Source: Phorcus lineatus (Eukaryota; Mollusca; Gastropoda; Trochida; Trochidae). From it: a stretch of DNA of 64,000 nt. Positions 49,590-62,461 of this stretch are shown piece after piece. Made by a program: the position numbers and the translations under genes. The notes under the pieces are model-generated. The model saw only the letters and a list, made by a program, of their open reading frames with translations, was not told the DNA's origin and searched no databases. Every line of letters starts with the position of its first letter. Positions within the stretch are counted from its first letter, which is position 1. The DNA lies in assembly GCA_921293015.1 (NCBI GenBank), contig OV121086.1, positions 38,191,194-38,255,193 of the forward strand, written 5' to 3'.

Positions 49590-50010
49590 AAAATGCTGAT
49601 CCCGATATAACTTTCATGCCCGTCTGCTTACAGGGTATGAAACGTGGAATCATCAGTGGGATCTAGACACCAAGCAAGAATTCATGCAATTAAAGCGTAA
49701 TCACTTTCCTGAACCCTAGAAGCCCTTCTAATTGCAAGATATCATGGCGAAAATTTTCTGGGATTTAAGGGGCGTGAAACTGTTAGACTATAAACCATCT
49801 TAAACTACAGTAACAGGAGCCTACTATGCTGACATCAATTAAGAGCAGCGATCAAGAATAAGCGGCGCGGCATGTCGACTGCTTGAGTTATGCTTTTTCA
49901 TGACAACGCTCCAGTGCCAGAGTCGCATATTGCACAGGCTGAACTTCAACAATGTGGCTTTGAACAACTTAACCACTGCAGACCAGAAAGGCAATTTGAA
50001 ATCACACTCG
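49590..50010 (-). repeat. Dispersed repeat V, inverted relative to 61.93-62.36 kb
   Basis: On the minus strand it is collinear with 61930-62365 on the plus strand. Landmarks are CAACTTAACCA-region, GCTTTGA-CAA, CAACGCTCC, GCGGCGCGGCAT-like, TTAGACTATAAACCATC, GGGGCGTG, TTTCTGGGATT and CATGCCCGTCTG. Translated in the matching frame, both copies carry VVKL-KATLL and HNSSS, hinting at a shared ancestral frame, but each is broken differently. It is probably a non-autonomous or fragmentary mobile repeat of unknown class. Confidence 0.7.
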
Positions 50011-50339
50011 CGTGGTACGAGACTTGGCGATGATGATGAACTCAACGCAGCTACTCTGGTGTGGTTATGGGGCCAGTCAAAAGACTTTTACAGCAAGGGC
50101 TTGAACGACTGCTGTTTATGTAATAAGTTAGTTGTTCAAAAGGGGAAGAGCTTTAGTAAAATAATAAGGGTTGGTAATCATTATTAAACCATGATGTACA
50201 GAATGCAAATTATGCTTATTCTTTGCATATAGAGCAAGATATCATGTAAACATTAATAAGAGCTATAAAGCATATTGTATAAAATGAATCCATTTATATT
50301 TGGTTTTAAGGATATTTGAAAAATTCATTACTTTCCTAA

Positions 50340-50600
50340 ACTAAGGAGAAATTAAACTCCTTTTGAGAATCGACACATTGCAAATCAATTGATATTGATT
50401 CTCTCCTTCGTTAAATTCATCCACTTTTCAGAAGTTTTCTATTGATTAAAATCTTGTAAAGGACAAATGTTACTCTTAATTTAAAAAGTAGGACCTAGTG
50501 CAGAAAACAGGAAGAAAGGGTTTGATTATCTGATGGAAGGTCACTCTTTAACTGCCAGAGGAATCAGAGACGCCAAGACATGATCAAAAACATGAAAATG
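50340..50600 (+). repeat. Block R, copy 3 (partial)
   Basis: CACTTTTCAGAAGTTTTCTATTGATTAAAATC matches the start of the R core, and GACCTAGTGCAGAAAACAGG with GGTCACTCTTTAACTGCCAG the middle. The downstream half is not recognisable. Confidence 0.6.
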
Positions 50601-50604
50601 AGGT

Positions 50605-52365
50605 TATTTACGTAAGGAGTTTGAACTTGTCATCTCATCTCAATAGAGAAGGTACATTTGTGTTTTTGTGATCAATGAAATTTATTCAAAGTTATCAGCT
50701 CTGAAACATGATAATCTGAGGTCATAGGATATGATTACGTTAATAGTAAACCTACTTTAAATTATCTTTATTACATAAGAGTTGCCCACTTTAAGAAAAA
50801 AAGTCGTCCAAACCATGTGCAATTAATATGTGAAAAGAACTGAAAGCTAGGACTGAACGTATTCATGTTACATTTACATCAGTGTCCCTTGAGTAAACGC
50901 AAAAAACCAAACATGTCTGCAAGTTAAAATTCATGCTCTGTTGCAATGATTTGTGTATATTGGAGCACAGAACACAGTTGTCATACAGAAGGAATTTGAA
51001 ATCCTCAGATGTTACAGAACAAATATTACCATTATTATCATCTTCATGGTCACTTAAATTGCTGGAATCGAAAAGTTACCTCACATGACGTATGATAGGC
51101 AAAAATATATTTCTTATCGGATTCAACCCGAAGCATAACCCTCACCATGCTTGTATTTTGTACCAAAACCGTAGGCGTCGTTTAAGTTAACATGTACAAG
51201 GGATTTGTAAGTGCTTTTATTGAGAAGTCCATTAAGCTTTGAATGGCACAATGACACAACTTTCAAAATAAGACCACTAAACTGTATTACTAATTCAGGT
51301 CTCACATTTTGGAAAATGCCGCTTCACTTCGGGCAATGTTAAAGTGATTTTAAAGATTTTCATTCACGTATTTCATGGGACGTGTTTACACGCTGAAAAC
51401 CAAAATAATGGTGGAAAGTTTTCATGTAAACAATTGCATTTTTGTCCTTATTTCTGTTTGCTGATGTCATCATGCTTTTTACTTTCGGATTTGCTGGCAG
51501 CGCAAAATTTACCTGCATTTTCATTAATTTTTAAAAATGCAATCCTATCAAATCTACGACTTCTATTTTAAGAAACAAGTCAACTGGTCTAGCACGTCTC
51601 TTTTAAGAATCAGATTTTGTCTAGACAAAGAAAAGTAACTAATGAGACCGACTAGCAGACAGGTTAATCACTCCAATTGTCTGTTCAATGCTAAATGAAT
51701 AGTTAAATGTTCAAGCTAATCTAAAATGTCACTAAGAAACTATTCGGTTTCAAAACATGTTAAATTTGATTATTTGAAATCTCATTAATTAGTTTTCATG
51801 CAATCTCCCCTTGTTTTGTTCATTACAGTTATTTATGAATTGCCTTAAGAAACTAACACAACATTCCATTAATAAATTCTACATTGATAAATATGTTGAC
51901 TAAGGTTGTGTTTGGTTTAATTGTTTACGATTTCTTGAAAACTGGATGTAAATGAGATGAAAGAATAATTCAATTACACATTGAATTTGGAAAAAAATGA
52001 TACTGAATTCACGATCGTATAAAAATTCGAATTGAAATGTTCGGTGTTAAAAGGAAAAGGTGACAAAGCAGCATTGATGTTTTTCAATGATAACTACTTA
52101 AACCGACCGAATGCTTTTTAACAAGACTAAAACTATATACATGGATATGAAGCTGTTTTTATCTGATAAAAATGCAGTATTTTTTATTTTTAAGTAAGAT
52201 ATTTCAAACCATTATCTTTTTTCTTCAATTAGGTGTCTAACAAGTGCCAAGTTTGCGCAAAAAAACGCCCTATAATGATTCATACCAAATCTACTTATGT
52301 GAAACTTAAAAACTAAATTATGGACTGTGACTGACCAAGGAGAAGGAAATTGTATCTTATTTGCA
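50605..52365. other. Non-coding stretch including block T, copy 1 (50866-50935)
   Basis: GTTACATTTACATCAGTG followed by CCAAACATGTCTGCAAGTT belongs to the T block also seen at 54.8 and 58.0 kb. The rest is AT-rich without recognised features. Confidence 0.5.
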
Positions 52366-52368
52366 TCT

Positions 52369-52749
52369 GGACAACAAGGAATTTTTAATGGATAATCAAC
52401 TTCTTTATTGTACTGGTAGCGACGTTTCGGTATAGATTCTTATACCGTTTTCAAGCAATTGGTGATATGGTAAGATACATCATTTTTATACACAAGTTAC
52501 ATATGGATGGAATAACAAGGTAACAATGATAACAGGATGAGGTAACAATAACATGAAAGGATACAGGTAGGAAAACATGATGAGATGTGTGGGATTACCT
52601 ATTAATGAGAGCGGAGTTAATTAGGCTGAGGCGGATTAGGGAACACAGTGGGAGGGGTGATGAGTGAAGCCAGAGTAAGTCAAGTGGATTAATTCGTCGC
52701 TACCAGTACAATAAAGAAGTTGATTATCCATAACAATTCCTTGTTGTCC
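52369..52749. mobile_element. 381-bp MITE with ~57-bp TIRs
   Basis: The left end GGACAACAAGGAATTTTTAA, followed by GGATAATCAACTTCTTTATT and GTACTGGTAGCGACG, is matched in reverse complement at 52693-52749 with two or three mismatches. Just inside the left TIR is GACGTTTCGGTATAGATTCT with TATACCG, a palindromic motif that (general knowledge) recurs in molluscan and other invertebrate MITEs. There is no ORF and no clear target duplication. Confidence 0.9.
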
Positions 52750-52754
52750 TTATA

Positions 52755-53900
52755 CCCACAACTTCTAGAATGCCACTCAAACAGCTTATTTGCATCTCTT
52801 TCAACGTATATGAATTACAAGTACAATGTATTTAGACTTTATTTTTAGGAACCTTTAGAGGTAAATAAGGATCATCATAACAAATTGTTATCTGTGTTCC
52901 AATACAGGAGTTCACCAAACCAAACATGATAAAGACTCACATGGGTATTGATGTACTCTAAAACATAACTGACGCAATTCAAGATACGGCGATATGGTTT
53001 ATGTTGAGAAATATCATCGGGGTAAATGACCGATTTGGTTGTAAAACCTGAGAAGATAAGAAATCATCTAAAAAATGAGATCATAGAAAATTTGCCCTTC
53101 TGTGTCCCATTACAAAATATACTTGATCTTCTGAAGTATCTCTTACAGAAATCATTATATTTTCTAATTATAATTCTTAGTGGCTTTCAATTTGCAACAA
53201 AAGGATAAGGTATATATAATACTTTGAGCATTCCTTAGTGCAAAGATAGGTATCGAATAAACGTATGAAAAAAACTAGATTATTGTTTTGAAATGCATAA
53301 TTTAATTAATTTATAAATGTGATCAAAATATAAAAAATATTAATAAACAGCTTTCCTTCCTTACAATGGAATTTGAATAACTTTATGTACTTGTCACCAA
53401 GGCTGTTGCGACGGATCGCGTTAGTTTACGCCGAAGAGGGCGCTGCACTCTAAACGCGAACTTTGACTTTTTGGCAGCAAGGTTTAAATAACCAGTGATA
53501 GAGACTGGTGAAATTTAAAGCCATGCGGGGGGAGATTATCAGTAATATATTTTGTATGAATCTCACGTTTAACATATAAATATTTTAAACTAATATAGAC
53601 AGAAGTTTTTTCAAAGAGAGGAAACACTTTTAAACAAATGTCATTGAATCGATCTTCCTGCAAAAAATCAAACAATGAATAAACATATATCAAAGCTGCG
53701 AGAAATAAGTATCGATTTTAAACATGGCATGTGATTATAAACCTTTTGATTAGATATTTAATTTTTTTTCGGGTTAAAGTGTCTAAAAGATGTCAAGAAG
53801 TTAAACGTTATAAAACAAACTTGGATGAAGAAAGTCAAGGTCTAACTGTCCGCAGCAATTCTCTTCATACGCCCCCGTGATCACATGATGTCTGTGAACT
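52755..53900. other. Non-coding stretch
   Basis: A GC-rich patch at 53405-53460 (GCGACGGATCGCGTTAG, GAAGAGGGCGCTGCAC) stands out from AT-rich surroundings. It resembles the GAGGGCGCTG words of dispersed repeats. No gene was recognised. Confidence 0.4.
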
Positions 53901-53904
53901 GTAA

Positions 53905-54192
53905 ATTATCTACCAACGCAATTGTCATTATTAACCACTGAAACATTGATACATAGTTAAAAGTTTCTTTGTTGATATAATAAGAAGAAGGACCAAAGAC
54001 AGCAAAATTGATAATCTTGAGGAAACAAAGGCATCGAGTGATAACCTAAGATTATCTACCAACGCAAGTGTCATTGTGAACACAGAGACATTAAAACCAA
54101 GTTAAAAGTTTCTTTGTAAATATAAAAAGAACAAGGACCGAATACAGAAAACTCATGACCTTTGGAAAACAAAGGCATCAAGTGATAATTTA
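53905..54192. repeat. 146-bp tandem duplication
   Basis: Two units start ATTATCTACCAACGCAA at 53905 and 54051. Both carry AGTTAAAAGTTTCTTTGT, AAGGACC, AAACAAAGGCATC and AGTGATAA in the same order, with about one change per seven or eight bases. Confidence 0.9.
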
Positions 54193-54639
54193 TTGAGTTC
54201 AAAAGAAAAGTCCGTAATATCTATAAAGCAATCGATTTGCTTTGTACAACCAATTCTGCTTTTACAGTCACGGATATGAAGAAAAAGTGTGATGCAACTT
54301 ATTTGTTGATAAATATTATCAAGATTTTCTGATTTTAGATCAATATATGAGGATAACATTCAGAAAAAACCCATAAATTTTCTCTTTTTTTGATTATATA
54401 GACAAACGTTGGTTTAGAAAACAAAATATTGTTGTTCACTGCTCAAAGCAAGGAAAACAAGAAGACACCAGTCAGTTCACAACAATGGATTCTGTGAAAA
54501 TAATCGACTGTTAACACAATAGAGTGACCTCATCATCTCAGACTAAGTCCACTGTTTCATTACTCACATTTCGTTGAACGTAGATGTGTGAGGTTTTAAC
54601 AAACAGTCTTATTTATCCGAATCTTCAAACTAAAAGACT

Positions 54640-54925
54640 CTGCTTTTTTAGTGTTTCAACTGATTTCGTCAATCATGAAGGTATCTTAAGCAATACGGAG
54701 TTTACATCACAGTTTCTACTCAAGCGTGGTTGTGATGGTGGAAAATGAAAAATAAGCCAAGCATCAACCCTATTTAATTCATATATTAAGAAATGCGTTA
54801 AGAAAGTGTCAATTCATTCACGTTACATTTACAAATATCTTGGCTGCACAGACCGTAAGGAAATAGCCAGAAGCCAAACCAACATGTGCACGTTGGATTA
54901 AATGGTTGCATGATTGCGCTGGAGT
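54640..54925. repeat. Block T, copy 2
   Basis: Matches 57780-58085: GTGTTTCAACT, TCATGAAGGT-T-TTAAGCAAT, TACATCACAGT, TTCACGTTACATTT, GCCAAACCAACATGTGCACG and TTGGATT with ATGGTTG. Confidence 0.6.
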
Positions 54926-55448
54926 TCACTATACCAACACTGGGAATAAAACACGGTTTCTAAATTCCATTCAAAGACGGAAACATTAAACTTATGATCA
55001 ATTTTAGCTTTTAAAATCTTAACAGATAAGAATGCTCTAGTATGAATCTCAGGTTTTATAAAAAGAGAGCGTGTGTTATTTCTTTTATAGTAAAAAGGCT
55101 AGAGGCTAGGGCACGTTTCTTTATTAGCCCAGAGTCGTACTGTCGGTAATGCAGGCTAGCTTTAAATAAGTTATCAATCCATTAGAGACCAAATTAAAAT
55201 GGGCTCTTTCCACCCATCTGCCCGACTGTTCGTTCATCGGTCCTTTCGGTATATCGTTTCTGGAGCAGAACTCAATAACTGTAATATGTAAGTCAGTAAG
55301 ACTTGGTTTGTGTATCGACATGTGTTGATGTACCTTTCAGTATTTTCAATTTCATTGGATTGTTTGATTGGGTTCCAAGGAAAAGTAACTAAACATTTTA
55401 TTTCCGGAGCAAAACTAGAAGTACGTACACCCTAGCTGAATAGTAGAT

Positions 55449-55700
55449 ATGGATCAATCAGCATGGGTGGATGTGCCTTATTTAAAACTTTTATTCAGTT
55501 TAATGTCTTTTTGGCGGCTCTATTGTAAAGCAATAGCCACTGACATAATGATTATGGTTGAATTATTACCACTGATTTGTAAACATGTAGATACTTTTAA
55601 AGATAATAAATTAAGGAAAGACGCAAGGGTTCAATCATATATCGATAAATTTCACAGTTTTCAAAATGGCTTGGATATTGATGACTTAGTGCTTGTGTAA
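55449..55700 (+). other. Open frame of 83 codons, unknown
   Basis: Starts MDQSAWVDVPYLKLLFSLMS, and ends in an acidic DIDDLVLV just before TAA. It has a hydrophobic, possibly helical first half and a charged second half (KDNKLRKDARVQSYIDKF). It reads more like a protein than most frames here, but no family is recognised, no splice-site pair is obvious and no second copy exists in the window. It could be a chance frame or an exon fragment. Confidence 0.15.
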
Positions 55701-55704
55701 TATT

Positions 55705-57775
55705 CTACTAACGTTCAATGCATAAGGGTTTTCCAATCGTGTGAATATTCAAATTTTATGATTAACTGGTGATACGTTACTGCAAGTTAAAAATCCCCTG
55801 TCCTTTCACAATCGATTTTAACACCTTGACCTCTGAAATGATAAACGTGTCCCTCTTATCTATAGCTCAAACTGACAGTCAAACATATTGACAATAAAAT
55901 ATCCGTTTAAACATGTGTACCAAGCATTCATTGTTAAAGGGGTCTACATTTATGGTACGGAAGTAAAATTATTGTTACTGCATGTTTCTTTTAGCCGATA
56001 ACTAATGTTTCTTTTGTTAAAATAGCAAGGCCTGATCTAAAAGTTCTTAGTTTTATTATTTAGTTATTACTTGTATTTCCTTTGAAAAAAAGTAAATCAC
56101 TTCGGATGGAGGGATAACTTAATAACCTTGAGGAAGTTAATAAGCTAACAGTGTTTACGCACGAACTGTTTATGATTGAAAAACGTGAGCTTACGATAAC
56201 AATATGCAATAGTATAACAATAAAAAATATTCGAAGCGGCATAGATGTGAGATGCAAACAATATTAAATAGGTCGGAGATAATAAACGATAAGCCAAGCT
56301 GTTCACCAATTTGCACGTTTCAATCCATGTGACCTAAAGAGGTACGAAAGAAACATACTGTAATAATGAAAAGTCATATCATGTCATTATATCTAATGCC
56401 ACGTTGTATCAGTGATTTATTGTAAACAACTCTCAAAAAAAGCTCATAACCTGAATAAAAAAGCATTCTTAACCATTTACCAAAATCTCTTTATACGACT
56501 CTGTAATTTCACTACTACCTTAGAATTTTGATGGGGCAATGTATTAACACATGGATGATCACAACGAAAGTTAAACCATACCATTATTCCTTTTTTGGGA
56601 TCTAAAGGAATAACTATGATGAGGCAATACCCGGACGTTTGACTGGTTTAATAAAGAGTGATACAAAATCATCTTTATCCCTTAATATAAAACAACACCC
56701 CCTTCATTCTTTCAGACTGAACTGACTATAGGAATAAACAAACATAAAACCAATGAGGATTGTTACATGTTTAACTTAATTGTTTCACAAGAACATATAA
56801 CAAATATGAACAAGATTACTTTTACAGTCGGCGTTATAGAGGTGTTTGGGATAAAATATGGACTTAACACGTGCAAAAAAGGTTGATCAAAATTCTAAAT
56901 TCAATTATTTGGTTATTACTTGTTAACAATAAAAACATTAAATATAAAATTGAACATTGTAAAGCGAAATTTTTAAAAATCATGATTTTAAGAACCTTAA
57001 CAAAAGATTACCATTAATCAACTGTGATAGACACACGTAGTCTTAAAATATCAGTCACACCTACACATAACCTTCCAAAACATATATCTTCAAAAATAAG
57101 GTTGTGTAAAAAGATATCACACTCGCAGGTACAATAGGTTCATATTTTCTGTACGTGCGTTGAAAACATGGTGTAATTCTATCTTGAATATATATTATAA
57201 ACTGTAAACACGTAATGATTTCGTTTATGATGGTTAAGATATAGAATATAGGAAACAAATGCTACAATATCGGGTGGTCAAGTCAAATACAATCATGAAA
57301 GTGGCGGATCAATTATTTAAGAAGAAGATATCAATCAGGTAAATCAGCAATAATATGAAAGTAATTGTTAGTCCTCGTGTTTACAAAACTACTCCTCCTT
57401 GAGAGTGAATGTTACTCTCATAATGCAAACATCAGTATAATCATTAAAATCCTTCTTGGTTTTATCTGCATCAGCCAACCAACAACAATTTTATTTATTA
57501 AATGGGATGTCAATTGATTGTATATGAATAATTTAACATGGCATTCTCACTCTGAATGCCAAAATGTCCCCTGTTTTGGTGTCCTGGGAATTTAATCAGT
57601 AATTTACACCTAATTTTTAAGTACAGAATGACAGTGCCAATTTTGGAAATCCAATTACTATTAAATAACGGTTTATTTTATGACATCCTTAATATTAGGA
57701 TAAAGTTAGTTCATTCCGCCTTAGTTCTCTTTCTCAGTGTCTTGATTTGTGAGGATGTTCATTTCTGACATTATA
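55705..57775. other. Non-coding stretch
   Basis: AT-rich, without recognised genes or repeats. Confidence 0.5.
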
Positions 57776-57779
57776 AGCT

Positions 57780-58085
57780 TATAAAGGTGTTTCAACTCTG
57801 TTAGCACGCTGTTACATCTAATTTCTTCCATCGTTGAGGTTTGTTAAGCAATATCTACATCACAGTCACTAATCAGGCTTGCTCACAAAAAGACAGAGAT
57901 GCAGAGCACATCAGCACTAGCCGTAAGTAATTGACAGGTTAAGAAAAGCGTAAACAAAAAAACGAAGCCTTTTCGTTACATTTGAAGATGTGTGCTTTAT
58001 CAACAGGAGAAAGGAAGACAGACGCCAAACAAAACATCTGCAAGTTGGAATGCACGAATGGTTGAACAGTAGTTTTCTAAAACGA
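57780..58085. repeat. Block T, copy 3
   Basis: Diverged partner of 54640-54925. Core: TTTTCGTTACATTT, GACGCCAAACAAAACATCTG, CAAGTTGGAATGCACGAATG. Confidence 0.6.
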
Positions 58086-58089
58086 ACAA

Positions 58090-61000
58090 ACACCTGAAAT
58101 GTGGCATCACACGAATTTTACGAGTGAGATGAAACTTGCTTTTAAGGTCGTTTCTCGTGGCCTGAGTAAGTAGATGTAGGCCTTCATAAAAAGAACAAAA
58201 GACTTGCATGGAATCTTCTATTTAGAAACAGTTAAACAATTATTTGTTTGTTATATAAAATAACATAATAACGAGGCAAAATAGCATTAGTACTCAATGG
58301 ATAATTTCACGCAATTATATTTCTTCATATTGCGAAGCTACTTTTTTTATATACATTTCTGTTTTTAACAACTGTCACTGATTTATCAATTGTTTATTGA
58401 CTTGCAAAGATTGCTAGTACAAGATATATTAAAGAAATATCTAAAGGTTATTTCCCGTTCCGTTGTAAAGGAAGGGTTTTTTCTATAATATGAAATGGAT
58501 TCTTCGAACATTCCATCCGTAACTAATGTCTAATCTAGTACAGGTCATGAGGTCACGTGAGGTCATGAAGAATTGCACTTCCGCTTTGACTGTTGAACAC
58601 TACTGAACCCCATTCAATTTAAGATTTGCAGAAACAATCGTTGCCAATTATTTCGGAATACACTCAAGGTCACGTGGTTCTAAATTTCATACAGATGTGT
58701 TCATTGGTCATATGTTTTTGCCAAGATACAAAGAGGCTAAGTATGATTGGTTGAAGAAAATCAAAGTGTAATATCGAGAGAAATTATTAGAAATATGCAT
58801 GAGCTACCCTTAAGAATCATAGACTCAAGGGGTTAAAGAGGGTCAGTTTGGTTCAAAAGAATACTTTTTATAACTATTAGAAGGAAGGCTTTTAAATATT
58901 TGTTTTGATTTGGATATGCAAAGCACATAAAAAACACATATCAAAGTACAAACCAATTCAAATAAAAAAATTCACATGAAATTGCATCTACACAGATTGA
59001 TTTATATAGAAGTTTTGAAATGAATCTTTGTAAAATCACAGTTCAGTGAAAATCAGGGATGACGGCATCTGGCTTATTGCAAACATGTTTAATATAGTTG
59101 TCCTTGAAAAAAAGCGTCGGCGGTGCACTCTCTTTGTGTAGGCTCAAAGGCATAGGAGACGTTTGGTTAAAGTTTGCAACACAGTTACTAAACAATTAGG
59201 ATGAATAAGATGAACTTTTAATCCGTATCAAAGAAACTGGTTCAAGAGAAACCATTAAGCATCTTCAAAATCAAAACTAAATGACATTTGGTTCAAGTTA
59301 CTCCAGCCAGAAAATGGGTAATCGGTAAAATTTAAAATTACTTTACTTTCCGTAAACATTGCATGACTAGATATACGAACAAATAAAGCACAATTCAAGT
59401 AACTTGAATGAGAAATCGAAGACATACAATCCATCTTTAAGTCTAGGATCAGTGATGCTATAAAATGATATCTGTATTATAAGAGTTTTTACTCAAGTTA
59501 TAATTGAGATGTTATCACAAGTGAATTTCTTTTAATTTGAACCCGTAGTACCAGTCACTATATATATACATATATCAACCAGCGTAGTTCATAGGAACTG
59601 ATTGAACCAAGAGACTCCTAAAACAAGGACAAATGAATATGTTATACAGAAATTGGTGGGAAACCATGCTGTCATGTCTTCACGACATCCTGCTCTTACT
59701 CAGTATTATGGTATTTTAGGTCGGCAAAATTCAGCATGTAATGTGTAAGTAAATCAAGTAACATTTAAATGATAAGGACATGGGTGTTATATGTTATTTA
59801 AGGACTTGGCAATATGGTAAACTGACAAACATCTACTCTTAGATATCAACTTGAATTCAATATTTGCGATATTTTCAGTAACTTATTTTTAAAAAGTAAT
59901 AATTCATTTAGAAACATATATAGCATTTCGATCATTAAATGATAAATTCTGTATCTCTGCAATTTCATTGTCTGCACATTTATTTGTAAATGTTATTTAC
60001 GAAGAAAAGAAGCCCATTTGTATCATACTGAGGTGTGTCCCCCTATATTTACTACTATTGATTTCTAAAGAGAAATAATTATCTTTTGCTCAGCACAAAA
60101 CGGCTTCGATAAACCTGTAATTTTAGAAATTGCTTTGTGCATAGTTGGTGTTGTTATTTGTAACATTAATGGTCTAAGCTATAATTAGTCATCATGATTC
60201 GAAATAGGTTCTAGCTCGCTCTTTGCTTTTCAATAAGTCTTTCATTAAAATCATTAAGTTAAGCTTCAAGCCTGTCATTGAAAATTCGTTATGTTATTAC
60301 AAGGAAGAAATAAAATTGCATTTGCAAGCTACTCATTAACCATCGTGATGGTTGGTGGTATTGATCAGAAAGAGTGGTCCCGTTAAATCTAGTGTTATTA
60401 CAGTTCTGGAAATGGACAGTCTGCAAATCTGCAAAATGATTTTTGGCTGTCACTTTTTTTAACGAAGTAGACAGAGATATATAGCATTCAGCGCGCCCTT
60501 CCATTAGTCTAAACGTCACACGTTATGTTTCTCATATAACTTTTTAAACGTGACGACAAACGTGACATGTCGTCACGTTGATGTGTAGTTGTGCCGTGTT
60601 AATTTTTCAGTCACAATTTTTTTATTATTTATGTAAATATTGTTAGTTTTTTGGTACTTTTTTTCGCTCATAATTCAGTTTCTATGTATTTGAATGTATA
60701 GAAACTTTCCACATTTTATTGCTGGGATGTTTAAGTGTGATGCTTTTGGTTGTGCCAGTCAATAATTTATATGATTACTTTTTTATTATTGTTGATCCAT
60801 CAAACTCACAGACTCATTGTTCAAATACTAAGAAATGTAACTCATTTTAATCACTATGAAGTGTACATATGCCTTGTGTGTTTTGTCTCTGATTTGCATT
60901 TTACACATAGTTTCCATGATATCAAAAATTACCTCTGACTCTATCAGCCAATACATATCTCTCTTACTATACATGCTATCTACAGTATACTCTAAACCAC

Positions 61001-61925
61001 GATCTCTTGAAAAACTTAAAGATAATTATGACACAATCAGGAAGTCATTTATCTCCCCTAAGTGGATGTTACATTCATGAAATTCAATCTTCAAATATTG
61101 ACCATGATTAACCAAATTACAGAACATTATCTAATTTATTTGATGTCGTAGATGGCACTATGTCATCTTGAGTTTATTATGAGACGTGTTATCAAGTGTT
61201 TTAAACATTTTAAAAGACAGTTTATGGCCGAAGAGGCACTCACAGTGTACAAAATTGTATGCGGTCCATAATACGATATAAAAAAATTTTTTTTTCCTCT
61301 TAATGCGTTTGGATGAGATGAAATACAAAGCAATGTTTTGATCAATTGAAACTTTATAATGTTAGATGATAAGTTTTACTTATTGAATTTGCAGTTTCCC
61401 GTCAATGCTCATGAGAGCAATGTGTTTATGCTTCTTTCGGTCCTAAATATTCACTGCAGTGCACGTATGAAGAACTGTTAATTTTTGTAAGACATAGGAT
61501 TTTGTTGATTTAATATATATCAGATTTAAGCTTGATAGGAACACGGTTATTCAACTTACTGCCTGCTGGATTGTTGCCAGATTTTGACTGAGAACACAAA
61601 AACTGTCATATTCAAGCAATTATGTCACATGGGTATCCCTTTTGTAAAGTTATTCTCTACTTTATTAATATTTTTTTAAAATCAAAATTGCACGTCTGAA
61701 TGATTTATTTTTTCTTATTTTTATATTTTTCTTCCCCTTCGTCGTTATCTCTTTTTGATTATTAAGGTAATTTATATTTCACTTGTTGATGAATTAATTT
61801 GAAAAAACACATAATTAAAAACTTTGTACTAAATTTTCATAATTGGATAATTGGTCAATAATCATTTTTAAAGCTAATTGTTTACACAATTTTGTGCAGA
61901 CATTAATGTTGTGCCAAAAAAACAT
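58090..61925. other. Long non-coding stretch
   Basis: AT-rich, no gene recognised. It contains a 10-bp-stem hairpin at 60548-60578 (ACGTGACGAC, 11-base loop, GTCGTCACGT). Two overlapping frames at 60750-61080 include a hydrophobic start, MKCTYALCVLSLICILHIVS, but have no other support. Confidence 0.45.
60548..60578. other. 10-bp perfect hairpin with CRE-like words
   Basis: ACGTGACGAC pairs with GTCGTCACGT around 11 bases that include a further ACGTGAC. It may be a fold-back relic or paired TGACG-type binding sites. Confidence 0.5.
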
Positions 61926-61929
61926 TAAG

Positions 61930-62365
61930 GTGCATGACATGGATTTCGTTCCAGCAAACAAGGGCAAATAACTTACGTAATTCAAACATGGTGGTTAAGT
62001 TGCTCAAAGCCACATTGCTCAGCCTGTACAATACGACTGTTGTGCACCGGAGCGTTGCCATGGAGAAGCATAACTCTAGCAGTAAAATGCCGCGCTTCTT
62101 CTTCTTGATCGCCGCTCTCAATTGCTTCAACAAGTCAGTATATTGGGCCCCGGATAATGTAGTTTTAGTTGGTTTATAGTCTAAAATTATCACGCCCCTT
62201 TAATCCCAGAAAATGGTCGCCATGATCTTGCAAGCAGAAGGCTGAGTTCTGAACTTCCTAATGCTAATGCTGCCATTGATTGGATTCTTGCATGTTGTTA
62301 GGATCTACGTTTCATTCCCTGTAACCAGACGGGCATGAAAGTTATCGAGATCGGCATTGTACAGC
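61930..62365 (+). repeat. Dispersed repeat V, second copy
   Basis: Inverted partner of 49590-50010. It ends at CAGACGGGCATGAAAGTTAT with GAGATCGGC and is followed within about 100 bases by the Tc1 fragment. The 81-codon frame at 61934-62179 is this repeat read through. Confidence 0.7.
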
Positions 62366-62461
62366 TGCGTACGCAAAAATTGTTTAACTTAAGAATTTCA
62401 AACAAAATTAAATTTTTTTCACTATTTATTCATATTTTAGAACAGATATAGTTTACAATTC

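Noticed and set aside
60856-61080. 74-codon frame with a hydrophobic N-terminus as a secreted protein
   Set aside because: It overlaps another equally open frame; no Cys pattern, processing sites or homologous copy support it.
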